Assembly (NCBI RefSeq): GCF_016881065.1
Contig: NZ_WXYN01000008.1
Span: forward strand, 69,381-133,380
Length of the DNA: 64,000 nucleotides
Source of the DNA: Planococcus soli
GTDB taxonomy: Bacteria > Bacillota > Bacilli > Bacillales_A > Planococcaceae
Direction of reading: 5' to 3'
Positions 25,541 through 33,680 of this stretch are shown here, piece by piece. The position numbers and the translations under genes were made by a program. Each line of letters opens with the position of its first letter. Position 1 is the first letter of the stretch. The notes beneath the pieces were generated by a model. It saw only the letters and a program-made list of their open reading frames with translations, was not told where the DNA came from and ran no database searches.

Positions 25541-27457
25541 ATGTTTGGTTTTTTGCAGAAAATAGGAAAATCGTTGATGTTCCCGATTGCTACATTGCCA
25601 GCTGCTGCTTTGCTGCTGCGTTTTGGACAGGATGATTTGCTTGGCATTCCGTTCATGTCGGCTGCGGGCGCAGGGATCATCGACAACCTGGCAATTATCT
25701 TTGCCATCGGGATTGCGATGGGCCTCGCCCATGACGGCAGCGGAGGAGCGGCTTTGGCTGGTGCCATCGCTTATCTCGTCCTGACTTCGGCGATCGTCAC
25801 GATCAATGAGTCAATCAATATGGGCGTATTTGCCGGTATTATATCCGGTATTGTCGCAGGTCTTTTATACAATAAATTCTATAATGTGAAGTTTCCGCAA
25901 TGGCTGGCCTTTTTCGGCGGAAGGCGGTTTGTACCGATTATTACCGCGGCAGCCATGACAGTTTTGGCTGGTGTGCTCGGGTATGCATGGCCGCCAATCC
26001 AGGGAGGCATTGACAGTGCCGGTGACTGGATCTTAAATGCCGGCATGTTCGGCGTCGGCGCTTACGGTTTCCTGAACCGTCTCTTGCTGCCGACCGGTCT
26101 ACACCATGTTATTAACACTGTTGTGTGGTTTGATTTTGGTACTTTCACCGATGCAACTGGAGAAGTGGTCCGTGGGGAAATTAACCGTTTCCTGAGGGGC
26201 GACCCAACGGCAGGGCCATTCCTGTCCGGTTTCTTCCCAATCATGATGTTCGGTTTGCCGGCTGCGTGTCTTGCCATGTATGCTGCAGCTAAAAAAGAGC
26301 GCAAAGCCCTTGTCGGCGGGATGCTCTTCAGTATCGCTTTTACGTCATTTTTGACAGGGATCACAGAACCGATCGAATTTACTTTCATGTTCCTGTCACC
26401 TATGTTGTATGTTGTCCACGCATTATTGACGGGTGCTTCGATGATGGTCGCTTATGCTTTGGATGTCCATCACGGATTCGGCTTTTCTGCCGGAGCCATT
26501 GACTTTGTGCTGAATTATGGGCTGGCCACCAATCCACTGATCCTGTTGGTAATGGGACTGGTTGTCGGAGCCATTTACTTTGTAATCTTCTACTTCCTGA
26601 TCGTCAAGCTGGACTTGAAGACGCCTGGCCGTGAAGACGAAGATGAAGAAGGTGCAGAAAATGCAGATTCTGGCAATAACGCTGTTGATGTCAGAGCGTA
26701 TAACACCATTGAAGCACTCGGCGGCACTGCGAATATTGTCGCTGTCGAATATTGCACGACGCGTTTGCGCATGACGGTCAAAGATTCAGACCGTGTGGAC
26801 GAAAAAGCCCTCAAGCGCCACGGTGCTATGGGTGTCATGAAAATCAATAAAACAAATGTGCAAGTGGTTATCGGAACAGCTGTCGAATTCCTGGGAGATG
26901 CCATGAAGCCGCGTTTGGCAAACGGCAACCCAGCTCCTGCAGGTGGAACGGAAACCGCAGCTGTTGAAGAAACGGTCAGCGACGAGCCGGCAATGAAAGA
27001 AATCATTGCTGCAGACTTTGAAATGCCGATTCAAGGGAAAATCATTCCTTTATCTGAAGTGCCGGATGAAGTGTTTGCAAAAGGCATGATGGGACCTGGT
27101 TTTGCCATCCTCCCATCTGGAAATACCCTTCATTCACCGGTTGACGGCCGTGTCGTCAGTGTATTCCCGACAAAGCACGCCATCGGCATCGAAACCGATA
27201 CCGGAATTGAAATCCTGATCCATGTCGGCTTGGATACAGTCAAACTGAAAGGTGAAGGATTCGAGACATTGGTTGAACAAGGTCAGCTGGTACAGCGCGG
27301 AGACGCCTTGCTGAAGCTCGATTTGGAGTTCTTGAACGCCAATGCACCTTCTATCGCAACACCGGTTATTTTCACCAACTTAACCGAACAAAAAGTTACG
27401 GTCATGAAAGACGGTTTCCAGGAACAAGGAACCGCTTCTATCCTGAAAGTCGAATAA
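25541..27457 (+). CDS. nagE: PTS EIICBA for N-acetylglucosamine
   Basis: 638 residues with all three domains. EIIC (1 to about 365; FGFLQKIGKSLMFPIATLPAA and GITEPIEFTFMFLSP), EIIB (about 385-465; phospho-Cys in VEYCTTRLRMTVKD), and EIIA (about 490-638; phospho-His in EILIHVGLDTVKLKGEGF). The EIIC-B-A order and glucose-family EIIC fit NagE. It takes up GlcNAc as GlcNAc-6-P for NagA. AAGGGGTGGAAATTTT precedes the ATG. Its EIIA domain could also serve MurP, which lacks one. A possible attenuator hairpin (27467-27503) follows. Confidence 0.95.
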   Translation: MFGFLQKIGKSLMFPIATLPAAALLLRFGQDDLLGIPFMSAAGAGIIDNLAIIFAIGIAMGLAHDGSGGAALAGAIAYLVLTSAIVTINESINMGVFAGIISGIVAGLLYNKFYNVKFPQWLAFFGGRRFVPIITAAAMTVLAGVLGYAWPPIQGGIDSAGDWILNAGMFGVGAYGFLNRLLLPTGLHHVINTVVWFDFGTFTDATGEVVRGEINRFLRGDPTAGPFLSGFFPIMMFGLPAACLAMYAAAKKERKALVGGMLFSIAFTSFLTGITEPIEFTFMFLSPMLYVVHALLTGASMMVAYALDVHHGFGFSAGAIDFVLNYGLATNPLILLVMGLVVGAIYFVIFYFLIVKLDLKTPGREDEDEEGAENADSGNNAVDVRAYNTIEALGGTANIVAVEYCTTRLRMTVKDSDRVDEKALKRHGAMGVMKINKTNVQVVIGTAVEFLGDAMKPRLANGNPAPAGGTETAAVEETVSDEPAMKEIIAADFEMPIQGKIIPLSEVPDEVFAKGMMGPGFAILPSGNTLHSPVDGRVVSVFPTKHAIGIETDTGIEILIHVGLDTVKLKGEGFETLVEQGQLVQRGDALLKLDLEFLNANAPSIATPVIFTNLTEQKVTVMKDGFQEQGTASILKVE

Positions 27458-27466
27458 TTAAAGCTG

Positions 27467-27503
27467 AAAGCCAGGGACATCCACCGCGATTTTCCTGGTT
27501 TTT
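27467..27503 (+). terminator. Weak attenuator between nagE and nagA
   Basis: CCAGG...CCTGG stem with a 19-base loop and T5, just before the nagA Shine-Dalgarno. It could reduce read-through to nagA. Confidence 0.4.
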
Positions 27504-27520
27504 CGCAAGGAGTGATAAAA

Positions 27521-28681
27521 ATGAAAAAAAGCATTTTGATTTCCGGCATCACGATTGCAGATGCTGTTGAAGAAAGCTTTACCGGGGACATCCTGATAGA
27601 GGGCGGAAAAATAAGCCGAGCCGCTGCAAATATTGATTGTAAGGCAGATATCCATATAGATGCAGCCGCTGAAAATTGGACAGCATTTCCTGGGTTTATT
27701 GACGTCCATATTCATGGCGCTGCAGGACATGATGCCATGGATGCAACATCGGAAGCGTTGAGCGGTATAGCCGGTACATTGCCAAAAGAAGGCACGACGA
27801 GTTTTCTGGCGACCACAATGACTCAAACAGACAGCGCTATTTCAGCAGCTTTGCAGAATATCCAAAAGTTCAGCGCGCAGGAAGGGCAGGCTGAACTGCT
27901 TGGCGTCCACCTGGAAGGCCCATTTATTTCCGACCAACGTGCTGGTGCCCAGCCGATTGAACACATTGCAGAAGCTTCCTATCCATTATTCCGCAAATGG
28001 CAAAAGCTCAGCGGCAACAAAATCCGCCTGATCACTCTCGCACCCGAAACCAAAAACGCGATGGTGTTTATCAAAAGGCTGACTGACAATGGTGTAATCG
28101 CATCGATCGGCCACTCGGATGCAACGTTAGAGGAAGTGCAGGCAGCCATCCGTTCAGGAGCAAGCCATGTGACCCATCTTTATAACCAAATGAGCCCATT
28201 CCATCATCGCAATCCCGGAGTGGTGGGTGCAGCTTTGACGGAAGAGGGCTTGATGGTGGAAATCATTGCCGACTTTATTCACAGCCATCCGGCTTCAGTC
28301 CAAATGGCTTTTCGGCAAAAAGGTGCGGACCGGCTGATGCTCATCACCGATGCCATGCGCGCTAAAGGCTTGCCTCCCGGGGTTTATGACTTGGGCGGAC
28401 AGGATGTGCAGGTTACCAAAAAAGACGCACGGCTTGCTGATGGAACTTTGGCTGGCAGCATTCTGACGATGGATACAGCTGTCCGGAATGTCCAGTCGAT
28501 CACCGGATGCAGCCTGAACGAACTGGTGGCGATGACTTCCGCCAATGCGGCAAAAGAGCTTGGCTTTGCGAACAAGGGACATCTGCATGCTGGTGCCGAT
28601 GCGGATGTGGCAATTCTTGATGACAACTTTAATGTTCAACTGACGATATGCAGAGGAACAATCGCCTATACGAAGGAGTGA
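27521..28681 (+). CDS. nagA: N-acetylglucosamine-6-phosphate deacetylase
   Basis: 386 residues from ATG 27521 (AAGGAG 8 bases upstream). Amidohydrolase barrel: metal-type DVHIHGAAGHD, HLEGPFIS, GHSDA, and HVTHLYNQMSPFHHR, with the catalytic Asp in LITDAMRAKG. It converts GlcNAc-6-P to GlcN-6-P plus acetate. It follows nagE by 63 bases and is 5 bases from nagB, in one operon under the dre site. It also accepts the GlcNAc-6-P made by MurQ, linking the two halves of this locus. Confidence 0.96.
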   Translation: MKKSILISGITIADAVEESFTGDILIEGGKISRAAANIDCKADIHIDAAAENWTAFPGFIDVHIHGAAGHDAMDATSEALSGIAGTLPKEGTTSFLATTMTQTDSAISAALQNIQKFSAQEGQAELLGVHLEGPFISDQRAGAQPIEHIAEASYPLFRKWQKLSGNKIRLITLAPETKNAMVFIKRLTDNGVIASIGHSDATLEEVQAAIRSGASHVTHLYNQMSPFHHRNPGVVGAALTEEGLMVEIIADFIHSHPASVQMAFRQKGADRLMLITDAMRAKGLPPGVYDLGGQDVQVTKKDARLADGTLAGSILTMDTAVRNVQSITGCSLNELVAMTSANAAKELGFANKGHLHAGADADVAILDDNFNVQLTICRGTIAYTKE

Positions 28682-28686
28682 CTGTA

Positions 28687-29427
28687 ATGAAACTGATACG
28701 AGTCGAAAACTACGAAGAGATGAGCAGCAGCGCGGCACAATTGGTGGAACAGCAGATCCTTAACAACAGCCATTCGGTGCTGGGACTTGCAACTGGGTCG
28801 ACACCGCTCGGGCTTTACGAACAGCTGATTCGGGGCGTCAGCGAACGGGGCATTTCCTGGCAGCATGTCCAAACCCTTAACTTGGATGAATATTGCGGAC
28901 TGGCGGAGGATCACCCAAACAGCTACCGCCATTTCATGAATGAAAAACTGTTCCGGCACATCGACATTCCATTGGAAAATACCCATATTCCAGATGGCAA
29001 AGCCTTGCCGGTGGAAGCAGAATGCCGGCGTTACGAGGCGTTGGTAGATAGAATCGGGCCGCCGCATCTGCAGATTCTCGGCATGGGGACAAATGGCCAT
29101 ATCGGCTTTAACGAGCCCGGCACGCCGGAAACGAGTCTGACCCATTGTGTACAGCTTGAAACATCGACCCGAAACAGCAATGCCCGGTTTTTCAGCGACA
29201 GGGACGAAGTGCCGACACATGCCATCACGATGGGGATCCAGTCGATTTTGAAAAGTGAGCAAATCCTCGTACTGGCTTCCGGCAAAAAGAAAGCACAGGC
29301 TGTAAAGCGATTTTTGGACGGCCGTGTCACCAAAGATTTTCCCGCTTCATTTTTATGGAAACACAATCATGTTACACTGATTGTAGATCAGGATGCCTAT
29401 AGCCTGGCTGCGGCAGAAGAGGAGTGA
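28687..29427 (+). CDS. nagB: Glucosamine-6-phosphate deaminase
   Basis: 246 residues from ATG 28687 (AAGGAGTG 6 bases upstream), near the 242 of Bacillus NagB. LGLATGSTPLGLYEQL, TLNLDEYCGL (catalytic Asp region) and LGMGTNGHIGFNEPG match the family. It turns GlcN-6-P into fructose-6-P and ammonia and so ends the amino-sugar route. It lacks the allosteric C-terminal extension of the E. coli enzyme, as in Gram-positives. Its stop is 5 bases before the nagR start. Confidence 0.97.
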   Translation: MKLIRVENYEEMSSSAAQLVEQQILNNSHSVLGLATGSTPLGLYEQLIRGVSERGISWQHVQTLNLDEYCGLAEDHPNSYRHFMNEKLFRHIDIPLENTHIPDGKALPVEAECRRYEALVDRIGPPHLQILGMGTNGHIGFNEPGTPETSLTHCVQLETSTRNSNARFFSDRDEVPTHAITMGIQSILKSEQILVLASGKKKAQAVKRFLDGRVTKDFPASFLWKHNHVTLIVDQDAYSLAAAEEE

Positions 29428-29432
29428 ACGCT

Positions 29433-30155
29433 GTGCTGGACAAACAATCGCCGATTCCAATTTATATTCAAATAGAAGAACAGCTGAAGCAGCAGATTCA
29501 GCAAGGCGACTTTCCAATCGGCGCAGCGATTCCCTCTGAACGCGAACTGACCGAGCGCTTCGGCGTCAGCCGGATGACGGTGCGCCAGTCGATCACCAAT
29601 TTGGTTAATGACGGCCTTCTGTACCGTGAGAAAGGGCGCGGCACATTTGTGGCTTCTCCGAAAGTCGAACAGCCGCTCAATGGCCTGACGAGCTTTACGG
29701 AAGACATGATGTCGCGCGGCATGGTGCCGAGCAGCAAACTGATCGGCTTTGAAATATTGGAGCCGGAATCTGATATCGCAGAGGATTTGCAGTTGGCAGC
29801 AGGCGATAAAGTCTATTTTGTAGAACGCATCCGCTTTGCTGACGACCAGCCGATGGCGATCGAACGCACCTATTTGCCTGTCGAACGTTTTCCTGATTTG
29901 ACTGAAGATTCGTTTCAAGGATCGTTGTATGCGATAATAGAAAACAATCAGCAGCTGAAAATCAGCCGGGCCACCCAACGGATGGAAGCGGGACTGGTGA
30001 AAAAAGAAGACGCCGACTTGCTGCAGATCAAACCGCCGGCAGCGATCCTGATGATTGAACGCATCAGCTACCTGGATGGCGAGCTGCCTTTCGAAGTGGT
30101 GCGCAGCACGTACCGGGCCGACCGCTACAAATTTACGACCGATATCCAGAGATAA
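29433..30155 (+). CDS. nagR: GntR/HutC family repressor of the nag operon
   Basis: 240 residues from GTG 29433 (AGAGGAG 8 bases upstream); an in-frame GTG at 29424 overlaps that site. The N-terminal winged helix (PIYIQIEEQLKQQIQ, AIPSERELTERFGVSRMTVRQ) and the C-terminal UTRA domain (from about residue 90) match NagR/YvoA, which responds to GlcN-6-P or GlcNAc-6-P. It binds the dre-type palindrome at 25474-25491, so it controls its own transcription. The operon continues to ptsH and the SIS gene. Confidence 0.93.
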   Translation: MLDKQSPIPIYIQIEEQLKQQIQQGDFPIGAAIPSERELTERFGVSRMTVRQSITNLVNDGLLYREKGRGTFVASPKVEQPLNGLTSFTEDMMSRGMVPSSKLIGFEILEPESDIAEDLQLAAGDKVYFVERIRFADDQPMAIERTYLPVERFPDLTEDSFQGSLYAIIENNQQLKISRATQRMEAGLVKKEDADLLQIKPPAAILMIERISYLDGELPFEVVRSTYRADRYKFTTDIQR

Positions 30156-30174
30156 CAAAAGAGGAGAAATGGAC

Positions 30175-30444
30175 ATGATTGAAAAAAACTACACAATTAC
30201 CAGCGACGAAGGGCTTCACGCTCGTCCGGCATCAAAACTGGTAGGAGCGGTGTCGCCGTTTTCTGCCGATGTAAAAATGTTGTATAAAGAAAGGGAAGTC
30301 AACTTGAAATCCATCATGGGCGTCATGTCACTTGGCGTCTCAAAAGGAAATACCATTAAAATTACAGCCAACGGCAGCGACGAAGAATCCCTAATGGCCA
30401 AAGTCGACGAAATGATTGTGGCTGAAGGGCTTGGGGAAGCGTAA
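30175..30444 (+). CDS. ptsH: HPr phosphocarrier protein inside the nag operon
   Basis: 89 residues from ATG 30175, 8 bases after GAGGAG; the ATG at 30169 is too close to that site. It is a complete HPr: phosphoryl-accepting His15 in GLHARPAS and regulatory Ser46 in NLKSIMGVMSLG. It can therefore serve EI and the HPr kinase/phosphorylase CcpA route. It has no ptsI beside it, in contrast to the usual ptsH-ptsI operon, and sits between nagR and a SIS gene. It may be the sole HPr of this organism or a second, dedicated copy. Crh is excluded, as Crh has no His15. Confidence 0.95.
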   Translation: MIEKNYTITSDEGLHARPASKLVGAVSPFSADVKMLYKEREVNLKSIMGVMSLGVSKGNTIKITANGSDEESLMAKVDEMIVAEGLGEA

Positions 30445-30469
30445 GTACTTGTTCTGGAGTTGAAGTAGG

Positions 30470-31204
30470 ATGTTAAGCAGTTATTTCAAACAAGCACAGG
30501 AACGCCTGGAGCTTGTGGAGAAAAAAGAAAAGCAAGTGATGCTTGCGGCGGCTGGAAAAGTAGCAGACGCGATTCAAGCGGGAGGCATTATTCAATTATT
30601 CGGGTGCGGCCATTCGCATATTTTAACGGAAGAAGTGTTTTACCGCGCCGGCGGATTGGTGCCAATCAAACCGATTTTCGTGGAGCCGTTAATGCTTCAT
30701 GAAGGTGCGGTCCAATCATCACAGCTGGAGCGGAAAAACGATTATGCAGCAGGTTTCTTGCAGGAACAGGATTTCCGTGCCGACGACGTGATTTTTGTCA
30801 TCTCCACTTCCGGCCGCAATCCGGTGCCGGTGGACGTTGCGCTGGCGGCCCGTGAAAAAGGCGCATTTGTCATCGGCATCACGTCGCTGGAGTATTCGGG
30901 CAGCCAGTCTTCACGCCATAAAACCGGCAAGCACCTGTTCAACTCGGTAGACTTAGTCATCGACAATCATTCAGTTGCTGGCGACGCAATTTTGTCGTAT
31001 GAAAGCGTCGATGTTCCATTCGGTCCGACATCTACTGTTGTCGGGGCAACGATCCTGAATGCGATTTTTGCGGAAGCCATCAAGAGAATGGCTGATGCGG
31101 GCTTCGCACCGCCCATTTTCCTAAGCGGCAATATCGACGGGTCAGACGCACATAATACACGGCTGATCGACAAGTACCGCGGACGGATTCCGTTGTTGTC
31201 TTAA
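30470..31204 (+). CDS. SIS domain protein, UPF0309 family
   Basis: 244 residues. Sugar-isomerase fold: GGIIQLFGCGHSHILTEEVFYRAGG and VISTSGRNPVPVDVALAA, then a conserved NHSVAGDAILSYES and GPTSTVVGATILNAIF. UPF0309 proteins are SIS proteins without the GlcN-6-P synthase or MurQ motifs; their substrate is unknown but they often accompany amino-sugar genes. It begins 25 bases after ptsH, with AGTTGAAGTAGG as a weak site, and ends the operon at a strong terminator. A role in isomerising or deaminating another amino-sugar phosphate is a reasonable guess only. Confidence 0.85.
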   Translation: MLSSYFKQAQERLELVEKKEKQVMLAAAGKVADAIQAGGIIQLFGCGHSHILTEEVFYRAGGLVPIKPIFVEPLMLHEGAVQSSQLERKNDYAAGFLQEQDFRADDVIFVISTSGRNPVPVDVALAAREKGAFVIGITSLEYSGSQSSRHKTGKHLFNSVDLVIDNHSVAGDAILSYESVDVPFGPTSTVVGATILNAIFAEAIKRMADAGFAPPIFLSGNIDGSDAHNTRLIDKYRGRIPLLS

Positions 31205-31215
31205 ATGTTTTAAGC

Positions 31216-31249
31216 GCACGGCAGAGTTTCTTCTGTCGTGCTTTTTTTT
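31216..31249 (+). terminator. Terminator of the nag operon
   Basis: GCACGGCAGA-GTTTC-TTCTGTCGTGC followed by T8. The same hairpin core recurs at 39341-39366 and 35458-35482. Confidence 0.92.
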
Positions 31250-31263
31250 GTGCAATTTGGGCT

Positions 31264-31380
31264 GGGCGTGCATAAGTTAGTTTGAGCGTGCGTATTTTTT
31301 GGTGAGCGTGCATAAACTTTTTTGAACGTGCATATTTTTCAATAAGCGTGCATAAATTAGGAAAAGCGTGCATATTGTAT
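31264..31380. repeat. Array B: six tandem repeats of exactly 20 bases
   Basis: Core GARCGTGCATAWA; GCGTGC (or ACGTGC) starts at 31266, 31286, 31306, 31326, 31346 and 31366. The bases between cores are T/A-rich and variable. It follows the nag terminator and lies between convergent genes. Confidence 0.9.
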
Positions 31381-31424
31381 AAAATACTTCCCCAGGACGT
31401 TTGAAAATTCAACAAATCTCCACA

Positions 31425-31458
31425 AAAAAGCCAGCCGCGGCGTAAACCGTGACTGGCT
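31425..31458 (-). terminator. Terminator of citM
   Basis: AGCCAG...CTGGCT with an inner GCGG/CCGT stem and an A6 run (T6 on the minus strand), 14 bases beyond the citM stop. Confidence 0.8.
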
Positions 31459-31471
31459 CGATAGCAATTTC

Positions 31472-32794
31472 TTATACAACACCGATTAAAATTGAAATTG
31501 CCAGCAATACGATGCTGAATCCCCACATGATCAATAAAGAATAGCGGATGTGACGGCCCATTTCAAGACCGGCCAAGCCGAGTGCCAGCCATAGTGCCGG
31601 CGAGAATGGGCTGACGAACGTACCGATGATGTTGCCGATGATCATAGCATAGGCAGCAGAAACCGACGAAACGCCGAACTCCGTAACCACTTGCTCAACA
31701 ATCGGGAACAATGCAAAATAATAGGCGTCGGTACTGAGCAGCAAATCGAACGGTACCCCGAAAAATCCAATGATGATGTGAAGGTATGGAATGACGAAAG
31801 CAGGCAGGATTGTCACCAAGTCATTGGCGATTGAATCGAGCATTAACGTTCCGTTTAGAATACCAAGGAACGAACCGGCTGCCAAGATGATGGCTGCCAT
31901 CAATAAAGCATTGGGTGCATGGTCTTTGATTCGGTCCATCTGATCTTTCATGTTCGGGTAATTTAACGGCAGTGCCAAGCTGACACCAATCATAAAGGCA
32001 AAGCCGGCAGGGATGACACCCCATACGAGAACGCCGATGACGGCTACGGCGAGTAAGGTGTTGGCCCATAACAACTTAGGCCGGCGCAGTGATGCCGCTT
32101 TCACAGACGCTTCGTCCTGTGCACCCTCGACAAGCGGCTGTGCTTCTTCGTAAAGCTCTTCATTAAAATCGCCGCGCTTGGCGATCAGGCGTTTTTCACG
32201 GATAGCCAATAAAATTGCCAATCCTACTAGCAGCACTAAGCCAATCACTTGGACTTTGATCAGCGGGCGCCATAATTCCGTAACATCAACGCCAAGAACA
32301 GCGGCTGTACGGCCAAGCGGTCCGCCCCAGGGCAGCATGTTCATAATGCTGGCAGATGTCCCAACCAGCAGCAGCAATAAGTAGGGATTCATTTTCAATC
32401 GTTTGTATAACGGCAATAGAGCTGGGATCGTGATAAGGAAAGTGGATGCGCCTGAGCCGTCAAGCTGTGCAACCGCCGCGATGAGTACAGTTCCGACTGC
32501 TACGGCAATGACATTTCCGCGCGATACCGCTATCATCTTGTTGATCAATGGGTCGAACAAGCCGACATCTTGCATGATGCCGAAAAACAGGATGGCAAAG
32601 ATGAACATGATGACGACGCTCATCACGGATTCGATGCCGCTGTTGAAAAATTCACCGATTTCAACAAAGCTGAATCCTGCGACGAAAGCTGCCACAATCG
32701 GTACCAAAACAAGCGCGACAATCGGTGTGATTTTATTGCTGATGAGCAATGCCACAATGACCACAATGGTCAATAATCCAATAATACTTAACAT
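31472..32794 (-). CDS. citM: CitMHS family divalent-metal citrate transporter
   Basis: 440 residues from ATG 32794 (GGGGAGGAA upstream). It matches CitM/CitH, the H+ symporters that take up citrate complexed with Mg2+ or Ca2+: LSIIGLLTIVVIVALLISNK, MQDVGLFDPLINKM, AQLDGSGASTFLITIPALLP, NMLPWGGPLGR (re-entrant loop motif), and GVPFDLLLSTDAYYFALFP. About 11-12 membrane segments. It is downstream of citS-citT on the same strand, with its own leader that carries a cre site. Regulation by CitT and by CcpA is expected. The metal preference cannot be read. Confidence 0.93.
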   Translation of the reverse strand: MLSIIGLLTIVVIVALLISNKITPIVALVLVPIVAAFVAGFSFVEIGEFFNSGIESVMSVVIMFIFAILFFGIMQDVGLFDPLINKMIAVSRGNVIAVAVGTVLIAAVAQLDGSGASTFLITIPALLPLYKRLKMNPYLLLLLVGTSASIMNMLPWGGPLGRTAAVLGVDVTELWRPLIKVQVIGLVLLVGLAILLAIREKRLIAKRGDFNEELYEEAQPLVEGAQDEASVKAASLRRPKLLWANTLLAVAVIGVLVWGVIPAGFAFMIGVSLALPLNYPNMKDQMDRIKDHAPNALLMAAIILAAGSFLGILNGTLMLDSIANDLVTILPAFVIPYLHIIIGFFGVPFDLLLSTDAYYFALFPIVEQVVTEFGVSSVSAAYAMIIGNIIGTFVSPFSPALWLALGLAGLEMGRHIRYSLLIMWGFSIVLLAISILIGVV

Positions 32795-32837
32795 AAGAGT
32801 TCCTCCCCAGAGTAAAAGATTGATTTGAAGGAAGAAT

Positions 32838-32851
32838 TGTAAACGCATACA
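32838..32851 (-). promoter_or_regulatory. cre site of citM
   Basis: TGTAAACGCATACA matches the CcpA consensus TGWAARCGYTWNCW at 13 of 14 positions. It is 44 bases upstream of the citM start, downstream of a -10 box TATAAT (32864-32869 on the minus strand), so CcpA bound here would block early transcription. Confidence 0.7.
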
Positions 32852-32872
32852 AAAAGTGCATCCATTATAAAA

Positions 32873-32916
32873 TCCCTCTGCTTCTAAGTTATAGCTCTAA
32901 ACTTAGCACAGAGGGA
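32873..32916 (-). terminator. Large hairpin between citT and citM
   Basis: TCCCTCTG pairs with CAGAGGGA, and inside it CTAAGTT with AACTTAG. On the minus strand it is followed by TTTTATAAT, so it may end citT transcription or act as the CitT site just upstream of the citM -10. Confidence 0.6.
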
Positions 32917-32972
32917 TTTGAAAAATAAGATTATTCAATTAAGTGAACTAAAGAGCCTTTAGGTGGTTTTGT

Positions 32973-33680
32973 TCATTTTGTCCACGGGATATAGCGTCTC
33001 TCAGGACGGCCGATTTCACCATAATTCAATTGCGCTTTCGCTTCGCCGATAGAAACGAGATGCTCCAAGTAGCGCCTGGCAGTAGAGCGGCTGACGCCGA
33101 CCGCTTTCCCGGTTTCCATGGCATTGATGCCTTCGTAGACCGAGCCTTGCAGGATTTCCATGACGCCGACCAACGTCAGCTGGTCGATGCCTTTAGGCAG
33201 CCCACCGTCCAATATTTCGGCAGCAGCGGGGATGGACCGGATGCCAATTAGCCTGTCGATGTCCGCTTGTTCCAACTCCTGGCGGGAAGAAAAGAAGCGC
33301 TTTTGCTCACGGAACCGCAGCAGTGCCTGTTCGAAACGGAAAAAATCCACCGGTTTGACTAAGTAGTCAAAAATGCCGCAGCGCAGCGTTTCTTCAATAG
33401 TCGCGGCTTCTTTGGCCGCCGACAGCATAATGATGTCGATGTGTGGAAAACTGCCGCGGATTTCACGCAGCAATTCCAGCCCTTTGCGGTCAGGAATAAA
33501 TACATCCAGCAAAATCAAATCTGGCAACTGTCGGCTGTCGGCGAGAAAAGCAATCGCTTCATCACCCGTCTTCGCGATACTGTCCACCACATAGCCGTCC
33601 ACTTGTTCCACCAGTTGACGGTTGATCTCGGCCACCCGGAAATCATCTTCTATAATCAGTACATGAAGCTCTTGTTTCAT
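32973..33680 (-). CDS. citT: Citrate-type response regulator
   Basis: 235 residues. N-terminal receiver (VLIIEDDFRVAEINRQLVEQ; phospho-acceptor in LILLDVFIPDRKG, about D54; DYLVKPVDFFRF with the conserved Lys) and a C-terminal HTH of the CitT/DcuR type (AVGVSRSTARRYLEHLVSIGEAKAQLNY). It overlaps the citS stop by 4 bases (ATGA), so the pair is translated together. It is expected to activate citM, the next gene on the same strand. Bacillus subtilis has the same citS-citT-citM order. Confidence 0.93.
   Translation of the reverse strand: MKQELHVLIIEDDFRVAEINRQLVEQVDGYVVDSIAKTGDEAIAFLADSRQLPDLILLDVFIPDRKGLELLREIRGSFPHIDIIMLSAAKEAATIEETLRCGIFDYLVKPVDFFRFEQALLRFREQKRFFSSRQELEQADIDRLIGIRSIPAAAEILDGGLPKGIDQLTLVGVMEILQGSVYEGINAMETGKAVGVSRSTARRYLEHLVSIGEAKAQLNYGEIGRPERRYIPWTK

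Noticed and set aside
31264-31380. CRISPR array reading of the short repeats
   Set aside because: Units of 20-21 bases without unique spacers of 26 or more bases; no cas gene in the window.
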